9,326 nt of DNA from JBGPBY01 sp041481485 (GTDB lineage Bacteria; Acidobacteriota; Terriglobia; 20CM-2-55-15), in assembly GCA_041481485.1 (NCBI GenBank), contig JBGPBY010000281.1, positions 1 through 9,326 on the forward strand, read 5' to 3'. Each line of letters opens with the position of its first letter. The first letter of the stretch is position 1. Both the position numbers and the translations under genes were made by a program. The notes beneath the pieces were generated by a model. The model saw only the letters and a program-made list of their open reading frames with translations. It had not been told where the DNA came from and ran no database searches. This document shows, one piece after another, positions 1 through 4,817 of the stretch.

Positions 1-28
1 ACCGCAAGTAACAATATTTACTTGTGGT
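1..28. repeat. Imperfect inverted repeat (hairpin) at the window edge
   Basis: Positions 1-11 are complementary to 18-28, with one G/T mismatch that would be a G-U wobble in RNA. The loop is 6 nt and AT-rich. It could be the terminator of a gene left of the window or the end of a repeat cluster continuing into 31-72. No T-run follows, so an intrinsic terminator is not well supported. The left arm starts at base 1, so the full extent is unknown. Confidence 0.45.
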
Positions 29-30
29 AC

Positions 31-72
31 CCCTCACCCGGCCTTCGGCCGCCCTCTCCCGTTGGGAGAGGG
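31..72. repeat. REP-like palindromic element (two adjacent hairpins)
   Basis: Two hairpins sit side by side. The first is CGGCC-TTC-GGCCG at 39-51. The second is CCCTCTCCC-GTT-GGGAGAGGG at 52-72, a perfect 9-bp stem with a 3-nt loop. The 'CCCTCACCCGGCCTTCGGCC' core resembles an intergenic repeat I recall from many environmental bacterial genomes; that is memory, not a search. The second hairpin is followed by ATTTCTTG, a poor T-tract, so it might also terminate transcription or stabilise the 3' end of an upstream message. No transposase is nearby. Confidence 0.6.
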
Positions 73-92
73 ATTTCTTGATGTCGCATTCA

Positions 93-123
93 TTCACAGC
101 TTCATAGACCGCCCCTGCAGTGG
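93..123 (-). repeat. 31-nt dispersed repeat, copy A
   Basis: The reverse complement of this segment matches 3041-3071 at 30 of 31 positions; the one difference is C versus T. The core reads GGGGCGGTCTATGAAGCTG. Copy A stands alone in the gap before the small gene at 190, whereas copy B runs straight into the long palindrome at 3061-3168. Two near-identical copies in opposite orientation at distant intergenic sites suggest a dispersed, mobile-type or REP-class repeat. Nothing here shows how it moves. Confidence 0.7.
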
Positions 124-179
124 CAATCTCCCTTAATTCCTCTATGGCTTCGACTTCTTTCCGCGCCTAAACTGAAAGT

Positions 180-185
180 GGAGGT
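180..185 (+). promoter_or_regulatory. Shine-Dalgarno site that fixes the start of the small membrane protein
   Basis: GGAGGT lies 4 nt before the ATG at 190. An in-frame GTG at 178 overlaps this site, so ATG 190 is the likelier start. The 13-nt stretch from the site through the start codon is identical to that of the minus-strand gene starting at 1341. Confidence 0.65.
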
Positions 186-189
186 GCTT

Positions 190-402
190 ATGCGAGAGCG
201 AAGTTTAACGATTCCTCAGATCGGTATGATTGCCGGTACGCGAGTGGCGTTGGGCGCTGGTATTGGATTGCTTCTCGCCCAAAAGGCCGGCCGGAAGCGC
301 AAAGGCGCAGGCTGGGCGCTACTGGCGGTTGGCGCGTTGACCACGATTCCAATTGTGGTCAACATCCTGAAGAAGCCGGTGCACCACACCTTGGTTGCGT
401 GA
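190..402 (+). CDS. Small two-helix membrane protein, function unknown
   Basis: I do not recognise this 70-residue protein. It begins MRERSLTIPQIGMIAG and shows two hydrophobic stretches. The first, about residues 9-30, is rich in Gly and Ala (GTRVALGAGIGLLLA). The second, about 39-61, reads GAGWALLAVGALTTIPIVVN. A basic AGRKRKG turn separates them, so a helical hairpin with both ends on the same side of the inner membrane is the natural reading. The small-residue spacing would suit close helix packing. The ATG at 190 is chosen because of the strong ribosome binding site at 180-185; a GTG at 178 would add four residues but overlaps that site. It stands alone and converges on the next gene. That it is a real gene rests on the good initiation site and coherent membrane topology; homologues were not checked. 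Confidence 0.65.
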   Translation: MRERSLTIPQIGMIAGTRVALGAGIGLLLAQKAGRKRKGAGWALLAVGALTTIPIVVNILKKPVHHTLVA

Positions 403-421
403 AAGATTCAGGGAACGGGGA

Positions 422-447
422 AAGGGGAATCCGGCCGATTCCTCCTT
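422..447. terminator. Hairpin between convergent genes, candidate bidirectional terminator
   Basis: AAGG-GGAATC at 422-431 pairs with GATTCC-T-CCTT at 437-447 around a 5-nt CGGCC loop. That gives ten base pairs with one bulged T. It sits between the stop at 402 and the minus-strand stop at 481, where a shared terminator would be expected. Neither side has a clean T-run, so Rho-independent activity is uncertain. Confidence 0.4.
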
Positions 448-477
448 CCCTGCTGGATATCGCCCTGCTGGATACCG
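448..477. repeat. 15-nt tandem duplication
   Basis: CCCTGCTGGATATCG (448-462) is followed directly by CCCTGCTGGATACCG (463-477), with 14 of 15 positions identical. It lies just outside the stop codon of the minus-strand secreted protein gene and is probably a local slippage duplication. Confidence 0.7.
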
Positions 478-480
478 GAT

Positions 481-1341
481 CTACCGCCTCCAGGACAGTT
501 TGAAGTTGTACACTCCAGACCCCGGACTGTTGTCAGTGATACGGATAACTGCGGTGTAACGGTTCCCTTCCCACGGCTTTTCGATCAATTCGATCTTTCC
601 CCGGCCGTCAAACTCCGTGATCTCAATTTCTCGAAGATCCCCAGATGGCAACGGATCGGTGAATTTGAAGGTCGGACTGCGGAGGGGCTGTCCTTCGATC
701 GTTTTGACCCGAACCTGATCTCCGTGAATTTCCAGGACGGTGGTGCCATCGACCCGTCCCGCGAACTGGAACACACCGTAGCGATTCCGAATGTCATATC
801 CCCGGTCATTTCTGGAGTCATAGCGGTCATCCGGACGCCCATTACGATCGTCGTATCGGTCGTTCCGATCGTTTGGACCTCGCGCCTGAGCGCCAGTCCC
901 CTCGTATCCGACCGGTGGGCGAGACGGATTGGACGGATTCCACGTCCAGCTCAGACGGACCCGATAGATGTCCGCACCGGATTTATCGTCGTTGATTCTC
1001 ACGACGGCGGTGAAGTTATTTCCGGAGTTCGGCGTTTCCACCAAAGTCACCGTCCCGCGTCCGGCAAGCTTCTCGATGTTGAAGAGTCCAAACGCCGCAT
1101 GGGGAATCGGCTGCGTGTAGCTTGAGCCGATATTCTGCAGGGGCTGGCCGCTCAGCAGGAGATAAGAGACATTGGTATCCTTCACGTAAACAATGGCTTC
1201 TCCGTCTACACGGATGGCAAGCTCATAAACGCCGTTTCCCACTCGGGTGTTGTAATTCGCGGCGCGCACGCTGGCGAGTTCCTGAGCGCCAGCGGAAAGG
1301 GGTACAAGGCAAAGCAGCAACAGCGTCGAAGCCAACTTCAT
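481..1341 (-). CDS. Secreted protein with two copies of one domain joined by an Asp/Arg-rich linker
   Basis: This 286-residue protein begins with a clear Sec signal peptide (MKLASTLLLLCLVPLSAGAQ, cleavage probably after AGA or AQ), so it should be periplasmic or extracellular. Residues about 35-132 and 188-284 are diverged copies of the same domain. Both contain GxPL in 'GQPL', then 'GRG', then 'TAVxRIxD', and both end in 'SGxxYxxxLSW'. The pattern looks beta-rich. The linker, about 153-187, is a low-complexity run of DR, NDR and DDRYD units. I do not recognise the family and see no catalytic motif, so a binding or structural role is only a guess. The ATG at 1341 is preferred over the GTG at 1347 because AGGAGG at 1352-1347 overlaps that GTG and lies 5 nt before the ATG. 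The gene is monocistronic and divergent from the thioredoxin-like gene. Confidence 0.8.
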   Translation of the reverse strand: MKLASTLLLLCLVPLSAGAQELASVRAANYNTRVGNGVYELAIRVDGEAIVYVKDTNVSYLLLSGQPLQNIGSSYTQPIPHAAFGLFNIEKLAGRGTVTLVETPNSGNNFTAVVRINDDKSGADIYRVRLSWTWNPSNPSRPPVGYEGTGAQARGPNDRNDRYDDRNGRPDDRYDSRNDRGYDIRNRYGVFQFAGRVDGTTVLEIHGDQVRVKTIEGQPLRSPTFKFTDPLPSGDLREIEITEFDGRGKIELIEKPWEGNRYTAVIRITDNSPGSGVYNFKLSWRR

Positions 1342-1346
1342 AAGCA

Positions 1347-1352
1347 CCTCCT
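1347..1352 (-). promoter_or_regulatory. Strong Shine-Dalgarno site deciding the start of the secreted protein
   Basis: On the minus strand AGGAGG is followed by TGCTT and ATG (1341-1339). The perfect match and 5-nt spacing place the start at 1341 rather than at the in-frame GTG at 1347, which overlaps the site. Confidence 0.75.
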
Positions 1353-1379
1353 GCAGATGCAGAATCGATCAACGAAAAG

Positions 1380-1408
1380 CTTAGACTAAGGTCATACCGG
1401 ATTGTTAA
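1380..1408 (-). promoter_or_regulatory. Candidate sigma-70 promoter for the secreted protein gene
   Basis: On the minus strand TTAACA (1408-1403; five of six match TTGACA) is followed after 17 nt by TCTAAG (1385-1380; four of six match TATAAT). Transcription would start near 1373, giving a leader of about 30 nt that contains the ribosome binding site at 1352-1347. Spacing and position are right; the -10 match is only moderate. Confidence 0.4.
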
Positions 1409-1463
1409 CTTGGAAAACAATAAAGGCTTGCAGTTCGGTTTCCAATCCCAAAATGTCCTGAGC

Positions 1464-1469
1464 TACAAT
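1464..1469 (+). promoter_or_regulatory. Candidate -10 element, leaderless geometry, for the thioredoxin-like gene
   Basis: TACAAT (five of six matches to TATAAT) ends 6 nt before the ATG at 1476, so transcription would begin at or next to the start codon. No good -35 hexamer lies at the right distance, and no Shine-Dalgarno sequence precedes the ATG. Both points fit a leaderless message but do not prove it. Confidence 0.35.
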
Positions 1470-1475
1470 ATCGAT

Positions 1476-2015
1476 ATGCGAATCAAACCCATTTTGTTTT
1501 TTGCAGCCGTTGGACTGATCGCCGCGGTCCTGATCTATCGCCAGGCGAATCCCATCGAAGTTGCATTGGGCAAGCCCGCACCGGATTTTACGGTTAAGGA
1601 TCAAGACGGAAATACCCTCAAGCTGAGCGATCTTCGCGGGAATCTCGTATTCCTGAATATCTGGGCATCCGATTGTGTCCCCTGTATTCAGGAAATGCCC
1701 GACATGGAAGTGATGAACCACGCTTTCAAGGAACGCAAGTTCAAAATGGTCACCGTCAGTATCGACACGGATTGGAAGCCCGTCAAAAAATTCTTCAACG
1801 AACACCGGCTGACCATGCCTGTGTATCTGGATCCCGGGCGCGATGTCTATAATGCATATCAACTGACCGGCACTCCCGAAACATTTATCATCGATCGCAA
1901 TGGGATTCTGCTAAAGCACCGGATCGGTGCGGATCGATGGGCCAGCGACTCCATGCTTGCATCGATGGACAAGCTCATTCAGAAGCAGGAGACCGAGCAG
2001 CGCGCAGCGGAATGA
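1476..2015 (+). CDS. Membrane-anchored TlpA/ResA-like thiol-disulfide oxidoreductase
   Basis: This is a 179-residue thioredoxin-fold protein of the TlpA/ResA (AhpC-TSA/redoxin) group. Residues about 4-21 (KPILFFAAVGLIAAVLIY) form an N-terminal membrane anchor or uncleaved signal, so the catalytic domain should face the periplasm. The domain starts at LGKPAPDFTVKDQDG (31-45), typical of the group. The active site is WASDCVPC, with redox cysteines C67 and C70, and the cis-proline loop is GTPETF with P134. Known relatives reduce disulfides, for example in cytochrome c maturation; the partner here is unknown. The ATG at 1476 is chosen because the hydrophobic anchor begins right after it; a TTG at 1410 would add an unlikely 22-residue extension. 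Its stop overlaps the rlmN start (ATGA), so the two are probably co-transcribed and translationally coupled. Confidence 0.88.
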   Translation: MRIKPILFFAAVGLIAAVLIYRQANPIEVALGKPAPDFTVKDQDGNTLKLSDLRGNLVFLNIWASDCVPCIQEMPDMEVMNHAFKERKFKMVTVSIDTDWKPVKKFFNEHRLTMPVYLDPGRDVYNAYQLTGTPETFIIDRNGILLKHRIGADRWASDSMLASMDKLIQKQETEQRAAE

Positions 2016-3049
2016 AGTCCATTTATGACTGCGAACGGGTCGATCTGGCCCAATCGCTCTCGCCGTCCTATCGCTCCACGCAGATCTTCAAATCCCTCTA
2101 TCAGCGCTGGCTCGAGAGTTTCGATGACATGACAGAAATTCCCAAGGCGGAGCGCACCAGCCTGGCTGATGAATGGGATCTCCGCTTGCCCGAGGTTCAT
2201 CGACGCTTCGATTCGACGGACGGAACGCGGCGTTACCTGATCCGCCTGCACGACGGCGAACTCGCCGAGACAGTGTTTCTCCCGGAAGACAATCGCAACA
2301 CCATCTGCATTTCGTCCCAGATCGGATGCGCTCTGGCGTGCTCCTTTTGCCTGACCGGGCTGATGGGTCTCGCGCGAAATCTCAGTGCAGGAGAAATCGT
2401 CACGCAGGTGCTGCTGGCACAGCGCGGCAACTTGTCAGGGGAAGCTCGCGACAGCTTCAACATCGTTCTCATGGGAATGGGAGAGCCGCTGCACAACTAC
2501 GACAACGTGATGAAAGCGATTCGCATTCTTCACGACACGGAAGGACTGAACATGTCGATGAGCCGTATCACCTTGTCGACGGCCGGCCTTCTTCCAGGCA
2601 TCGAGCGCCTGGCCCGGGAAGACGATATCCCCAATCTTGCGATCTCATTGACCGGCGCAACCAACGAGAAACGCAACGATCTCATGCCGATTAACCGCAA
2701 ATACCCCATCGAGGAAATCCTCGAAGCGGTGAAACGCTTCCCGCTGAAGCATCGGCAACGCGTGACATTCGAATACGTGTTGTTGAAGGGAGAGACGGAT
2801 GGAGTTGATGACGCCAGGATGCTGGCGCGTCTGCTGTCCGGCATGCCGGCAAAGGTAAACCTGATTCCGTTCAATGAAGCGGAAGAATTGCAGTATCGGC
2901 GGCCTTCGGAATCGACGATTGTCCGATTTCAGGAAGTGCTGCAGCGCGGAAATGTTGACGCGTTCGTCCGCAAAAACCGCGGCAATGACATTTCTGCCGC
3001 CTGCGGCCAGCTGAAACGAAAGTGGGCCGACGCTTCTTCCCCACTGTAG
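2012..3049 (+). CDS. rlmN: Dual-specificity 23S rRNA/tRNA adenine-C2 methyltransferase RlmN (radical SAM)
   Basis: RlmN methylates C2 of A2503 in 23S rRNA, and of A37 in some tRNAs in E. coli, using a radical SAM mechanism in the cytoplasm. The 345-residue protein has the 4Fe-4S motif CX3CX2C at C106, C110 and C113 (GCALACSFC) and the SAM-contacting GMGEP at 155-159. It also has both mechanistic cysteines of the family. C99 lies seven residues before the cluster motif, exactly as C118 does in the E. coli enzyme. C331, in NDISAACGQL, corresponds to C355. The length is normal. The ATG at 2012 is favoured because it overlaps the preceding stop as ATGA and gives a typical N-terminus. An upstream in-frame extension to 1937 lies inside the thioredoxin-like gene and is not needed. 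The last codons and the TAG lie within the dispersed repeat at 3041-3071, so the C-terminal tail (after about residue 342) was probably set by repeat insertion. Confidence 0.95.
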   Translation: MKSIYDCERVDLAQSLSPSYRSTQIFKSLYQRWLESFDDMTEIPKAERTSLADEWDLRLPEVHRRFDSTDGTRRYLIRLHDGELAETVFLPEDNRNTICISSQIGCALACSFCLTGLMGLARNLSAGEIVTQVLLAQRGNLSGEARDSFNIVLMGMGEPLHNYDNVMKAIRILHDTEGLNMSMSRITLSTAGLLPGIERLAREDDIPNLAISLTGATNEKRNDLMPINRKYPIEEILEAVKRFPLKHRQRVTFEYVLLKGETDGVDDARMLARLLSGMPAKVNLIPFNEAEELQYRRPSESTIVRFQEVLQRGNVDAFVRKNRGNDISAACGQLKRKWADASSPL

Positions 3050-3071
3050 GGGCGGTCTATGAAGCTGTGAA
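3041..3071 (+). repeat. 31-nt dispersed repeat, copy B, overlapping the rlmN stop
   Basis: This copy is in the opposite orientation to 93-123, matching 30 of 31 positions. Its first nine bases, CCACTGTAG, encode the last two rlmN residues and the stop codon. Its last eleven bases (GAAGCTGTGAA, 3061-3071) are also the outer end of the left arm of the palindrome at 3061-3168, so the two repeats are fused here. Confidence 0.7.
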
Positions 3072-3168
3072 GGAATTGGGGACAGAGAGCAATTTCCTTC
3101 ATAAGCCGTTGTATATCAATTGCGTTTCTCAGGAAATTGCTCTCTGTCCCCAATTCCTTCACAGCTTC
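3061..3168. repeat. Perfect 38-bp inverted repeat with a 32-nt centre (MITE- or REP-like)
   Basis: The left arm at 3061-3098 is the exact reverse complement of the right arm at 3131-3168, with no mismatch over 38 bp; the centre is 3099-3130. Each arm carries the core GGAATTGGGGACAGAGAGC. It lies between rlmN and rsmE, which converge, so as RNA it would form a very stable hairpin on either transcript and could act as a bidirectional 3' barrier. No T-run follows, so a classical intrinsic terminator is not supported. Perfect arms with no coding content suggest a recently made or homogenised non-autonomous element. No transposase is present in the window, and a target-site duplication is not evident. 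Confidence 0.85.
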
Positions 3169-3232
3169 TGTGACCTCGCACAATTCATGTCTGAGAGATC
3201 GTGCGCGGTCAGATCGGGTTCCAGTGCGGAAC
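3169..3232. other. Short intergenic remainder between the palindrome and rsmE
   Basis: These 64 nt run from the right arm of the palindrome to the rsmE stop codon at 3235-3233. I see no reading frame with an initiation site, no hairpin and no T-rich terminator. The sequence just past the rsmE stop on the minus strand is unremarkable. Confidence 0.4.
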
Positions 3233-3931
3233 TTATTTTTGTAACTCGTATCGCACTAACGCAGTCGCTACGATCGCGGCGGTTTCGGTTCTCAAAATCG
3301 TCGGACCAAGCCCAACCAGACGGAAACCGCGGCGCTCTGCCGAATCCAACTCGGCATCGGTCCATCCGCCTTCGGGACCGACCAGGTAAAGCACCGGGGA
3401 TCCGGTCAGCGCCGGCTGGAGCGGACCGCCATTGCGTTCTGCGAAAAGGATTCGGGACGATGCCGGAAAGGAAAGGATCGCCTCGAATGAAACCGCAGGG
3501 ACCATTATGGGGATGTGATACCGCTTTGATTGCTTCGATGCCTCAATGATGATCCGCTGCCAGCGATCGCTCCGGCGCGCATCCCGGACATTCGAGCGGC
3601 TCGCGACAATCGGAACTATTCGGTGTACACCCGTCTCCACTGCTTTCTCGATCGCCAGTTCGAAGGCCGATGCCTGAACCAGCGACAATCCCAAAACCAG
3701 CTCATACGGATCGCGCCGGGTGAATCGGTGGGCTGCTACACGGACGATGGTCTCCCGGCGCTCATTGCGAACCACAACCGCGGCCCAAACGTTTCCCGCT
3801 CCATCGAAGACCTCCAGTTCTTCTCCGGGTTGAACGCGGGCGACAGAAAGATGACGATGTTCATCGTCCCGCACGTGAATGAGATGATTTTCGATTGCAG
3901 GGTTGGGCAAATAGATCGACTTTACGGACAT
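3233..3931 (-). CDS. rsmE: 16S rRNA m3U1498 methyltransferase RsmE
   Basis: RsmE methylates N3 of U1498 in 16S rRNA within the 30S subunit, using SAM bound in a SPOUT-type knotted fold. The 232-residue length is normal. An N-terminal PUA-like part (about 1-70, with DDEHRHLSVARVQPGEELEV) precedes the SPOUT domain. Landmarks of that domain are EKAVETGVHRIVPIVASRS (95-113), the EASKQSKR segment (130-137), GPEGGWTDAEL (185-195) and the knot motif LGPTILRTETAA (208-219). The ATG at 3931 follows the prmA stop with a single intervening base (TGA-G-ATG), which predicts coupled translation. Position after dnaJ and prmA matches the conserved heat-shock operon order seen in Bacillus and other lineages. 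It is the last gene of the minus-strand cluster and converges on rlmN. Confidence 0.93.
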   Translation of the reverse strand: MSVKSIYLPNPAIENHLIHVRDDEHRHLSVARVQPGEELEVFDGAGNVWAAVVVRNERRETIVRVAAHRFTRRDPYELVLGLSLVQASAFELAIEKAVETGVHRIVPIVASRSNVRDARRSDRWQRIIIEASKQSKRYHIPIMVPAVSFEAILSFPASSRILFAERNGGPLQPALTGSPVLYLVGPEGGWTDAELDSAERRGFRLVGLGPTILRTETAAIVATALVRYELQK

Positions 3932-3932
3932 C

Positions 3933-4808
3933 TCAAGCCTTCGGTTTTCGAATCACGAGCGCAATCCATTCCCCGCGACTGGAGTCGTTTTCGACACTCC
4001 ACGCCGCGTTTTCGAAAAGGCTCCGAATCTGGCTGCGCTGTTCGGTAAGAATTCCGGAAAGTATTGCGATGCCTCCGGCAGACACAACCCGGACCATATC
4101 TTCGAAAAGTTCAGTGATGACATCGGCCGTGAGGTTGCACAGAAGCAGATTAACTGCAGCGGAACGAATGCCATCGACCGAACCGCAGAACAGTGAAATT
4201 CCCGAGCCCCGCGTTGGATTTCGCTCAACGTTTTCGCGCGCGACGCGAACCGAATCCGGATCGATGTCGCATCCAATGACGCGCGGATATCCAAGATACC
4301 GCGCGGCTATCGCAAGAATTCCGGAACCGGTCCCCAGGTCCAGCACCTGCACCAGCGGGTTCAAGCCGGCCGCAAATTTTTCCAGCGCTTCGAGCGTGAG
4401 CTGGGTTGTCTCGTGTGTACCGGTTCCAAACGCCTGGCCCGGATCCATGTGAATGGGAATTCGATCGGGTGGACACGCATCTTCCGACCAGCTGGGGATC
4501 ACGAAAAATCTCGAGCCGAGGGAAAAACTGACCCACGACTTTTTCCACTCCGCCAGCCAATCGAAATCCGGCAACTCTGTGACTGAAATTTGCGGCGTAT
4601 CGAGACCAGCTCCGGCGAAGATTTCGCCCAGGCGTGAAACCAAAGGATTCAGGTCCATCGATAAGTCGAAATATGCTTCCAGGCGAGATACATCGGGACT
4701 CGGCTCTGCGCTTTCCCAGAAACCGGATGCGGAACATTCTGCAAGCTCGCCGATGACGACGTCTTTGATGGCACCCGGGACATTCACGCTAAGCTGTCGC
4801 CAGGCCAT
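3933..4808 (-). CDS. prmA: Ribosomal protein L11 methyltransferase PrmA
   Basis: PrmA trimethylates ribosomal protein L11 with SAM. This 291-residue protein has the usual two-part build. A small N-terminal L11-binding domain (about 1-75) and a linker carrying FDWLAEWKKSW (82-92) lead into a class I methyltransferase. Diagnostic motifs are HMDPGQAFGTGTHETT (120-135), the SAM loop LDLGTGSGILA (156-166), the acidic motif II GCDID (179-183) and the catalytic-loop-type NLT (225-227). The ATG at 4808 is 9 nt after the dnaJ stop. No good Shine-Dalgarno sequence is seen in CCCCTGGCA before it, so initiation may depend on ribosomes finishing dnaJ. The dnaJ-prmA-rsmE order is a familiar conserved arrangement. 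An alternative name in older annotations is L11 methylase. Confidence 0.95.
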   Translation of the reverse strand: MAWRQLSVNVPGAIKDVVIGELAECSASGFWESAEPSPDVSRLEAYFDLSMDLNPLVSRLGEIFAGAGLDTPQISVTELPDFDWLAEWKKSWVSFSLGSRFFVIPSWSEDACPPDRIPIHMDPGQAFGTGTHETTQLTLEALEKFAAGLNPLVQVLDLGTGSGILAIAARYLGYPRVIGCDIDPDSVRVARENVERNPTRGSGISLFCGSVDGIRSAAVNLLLCNLTADVITELFEDMVRVVSAGGIAILSGILTEQRSQIRSLFENAAWSVENDSSRGEWIALVIRKPKA

Positions 4809-4817
4809 TGCCAGGGG

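Noticed and set aside
52..72. Hairpin CCCTCTCCC-GTT-GGGAGAGGG as a classical intrinsic terminator
   Set aside because: The stem is good, but the following ATTTCTTG is a poor T-tract, and the surrounding sequence fits a REP-like repeat better.
724..1125. Plus-strand open frame antisense to the secreted protein gene
   Set aside because: It is a shadow of the DR-rich linker and its flanking domains, with no initiation site and no recognisable protein character.
1410..1475. Upstream TTG start for the thioredoxin-like protein
   Set aside because: It would put 22 polar residues in front of the membrane anchor, lacks a ribosome binding site, and overlaps the divergent promoter region.
3061..3168. 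CRISPR repeat or integron attachment site
   Set aside because: There is a single inverted pair with no regularly spaced direct repeats. No cas or integrase gene is in the window, and the arms are longer and more perfect than typical attachment sites.
2929..3183. Minus-strand open frame through the palindrome into rlmN
   Set aside because: The frame exists only because the inverted repeat happens to be open in this phase; the rest is antisense to rlmN coding sequence.
3022..3549. Plus-strand open frame of 175 codons crossing the palindrome and running antisense to rsmE
   Set aside because: It overlaps the rlmN end, the inverted repeat and the well-supported rsmE gene. Its product reads through both repeat arms, and no ribosome binding site precedes it.
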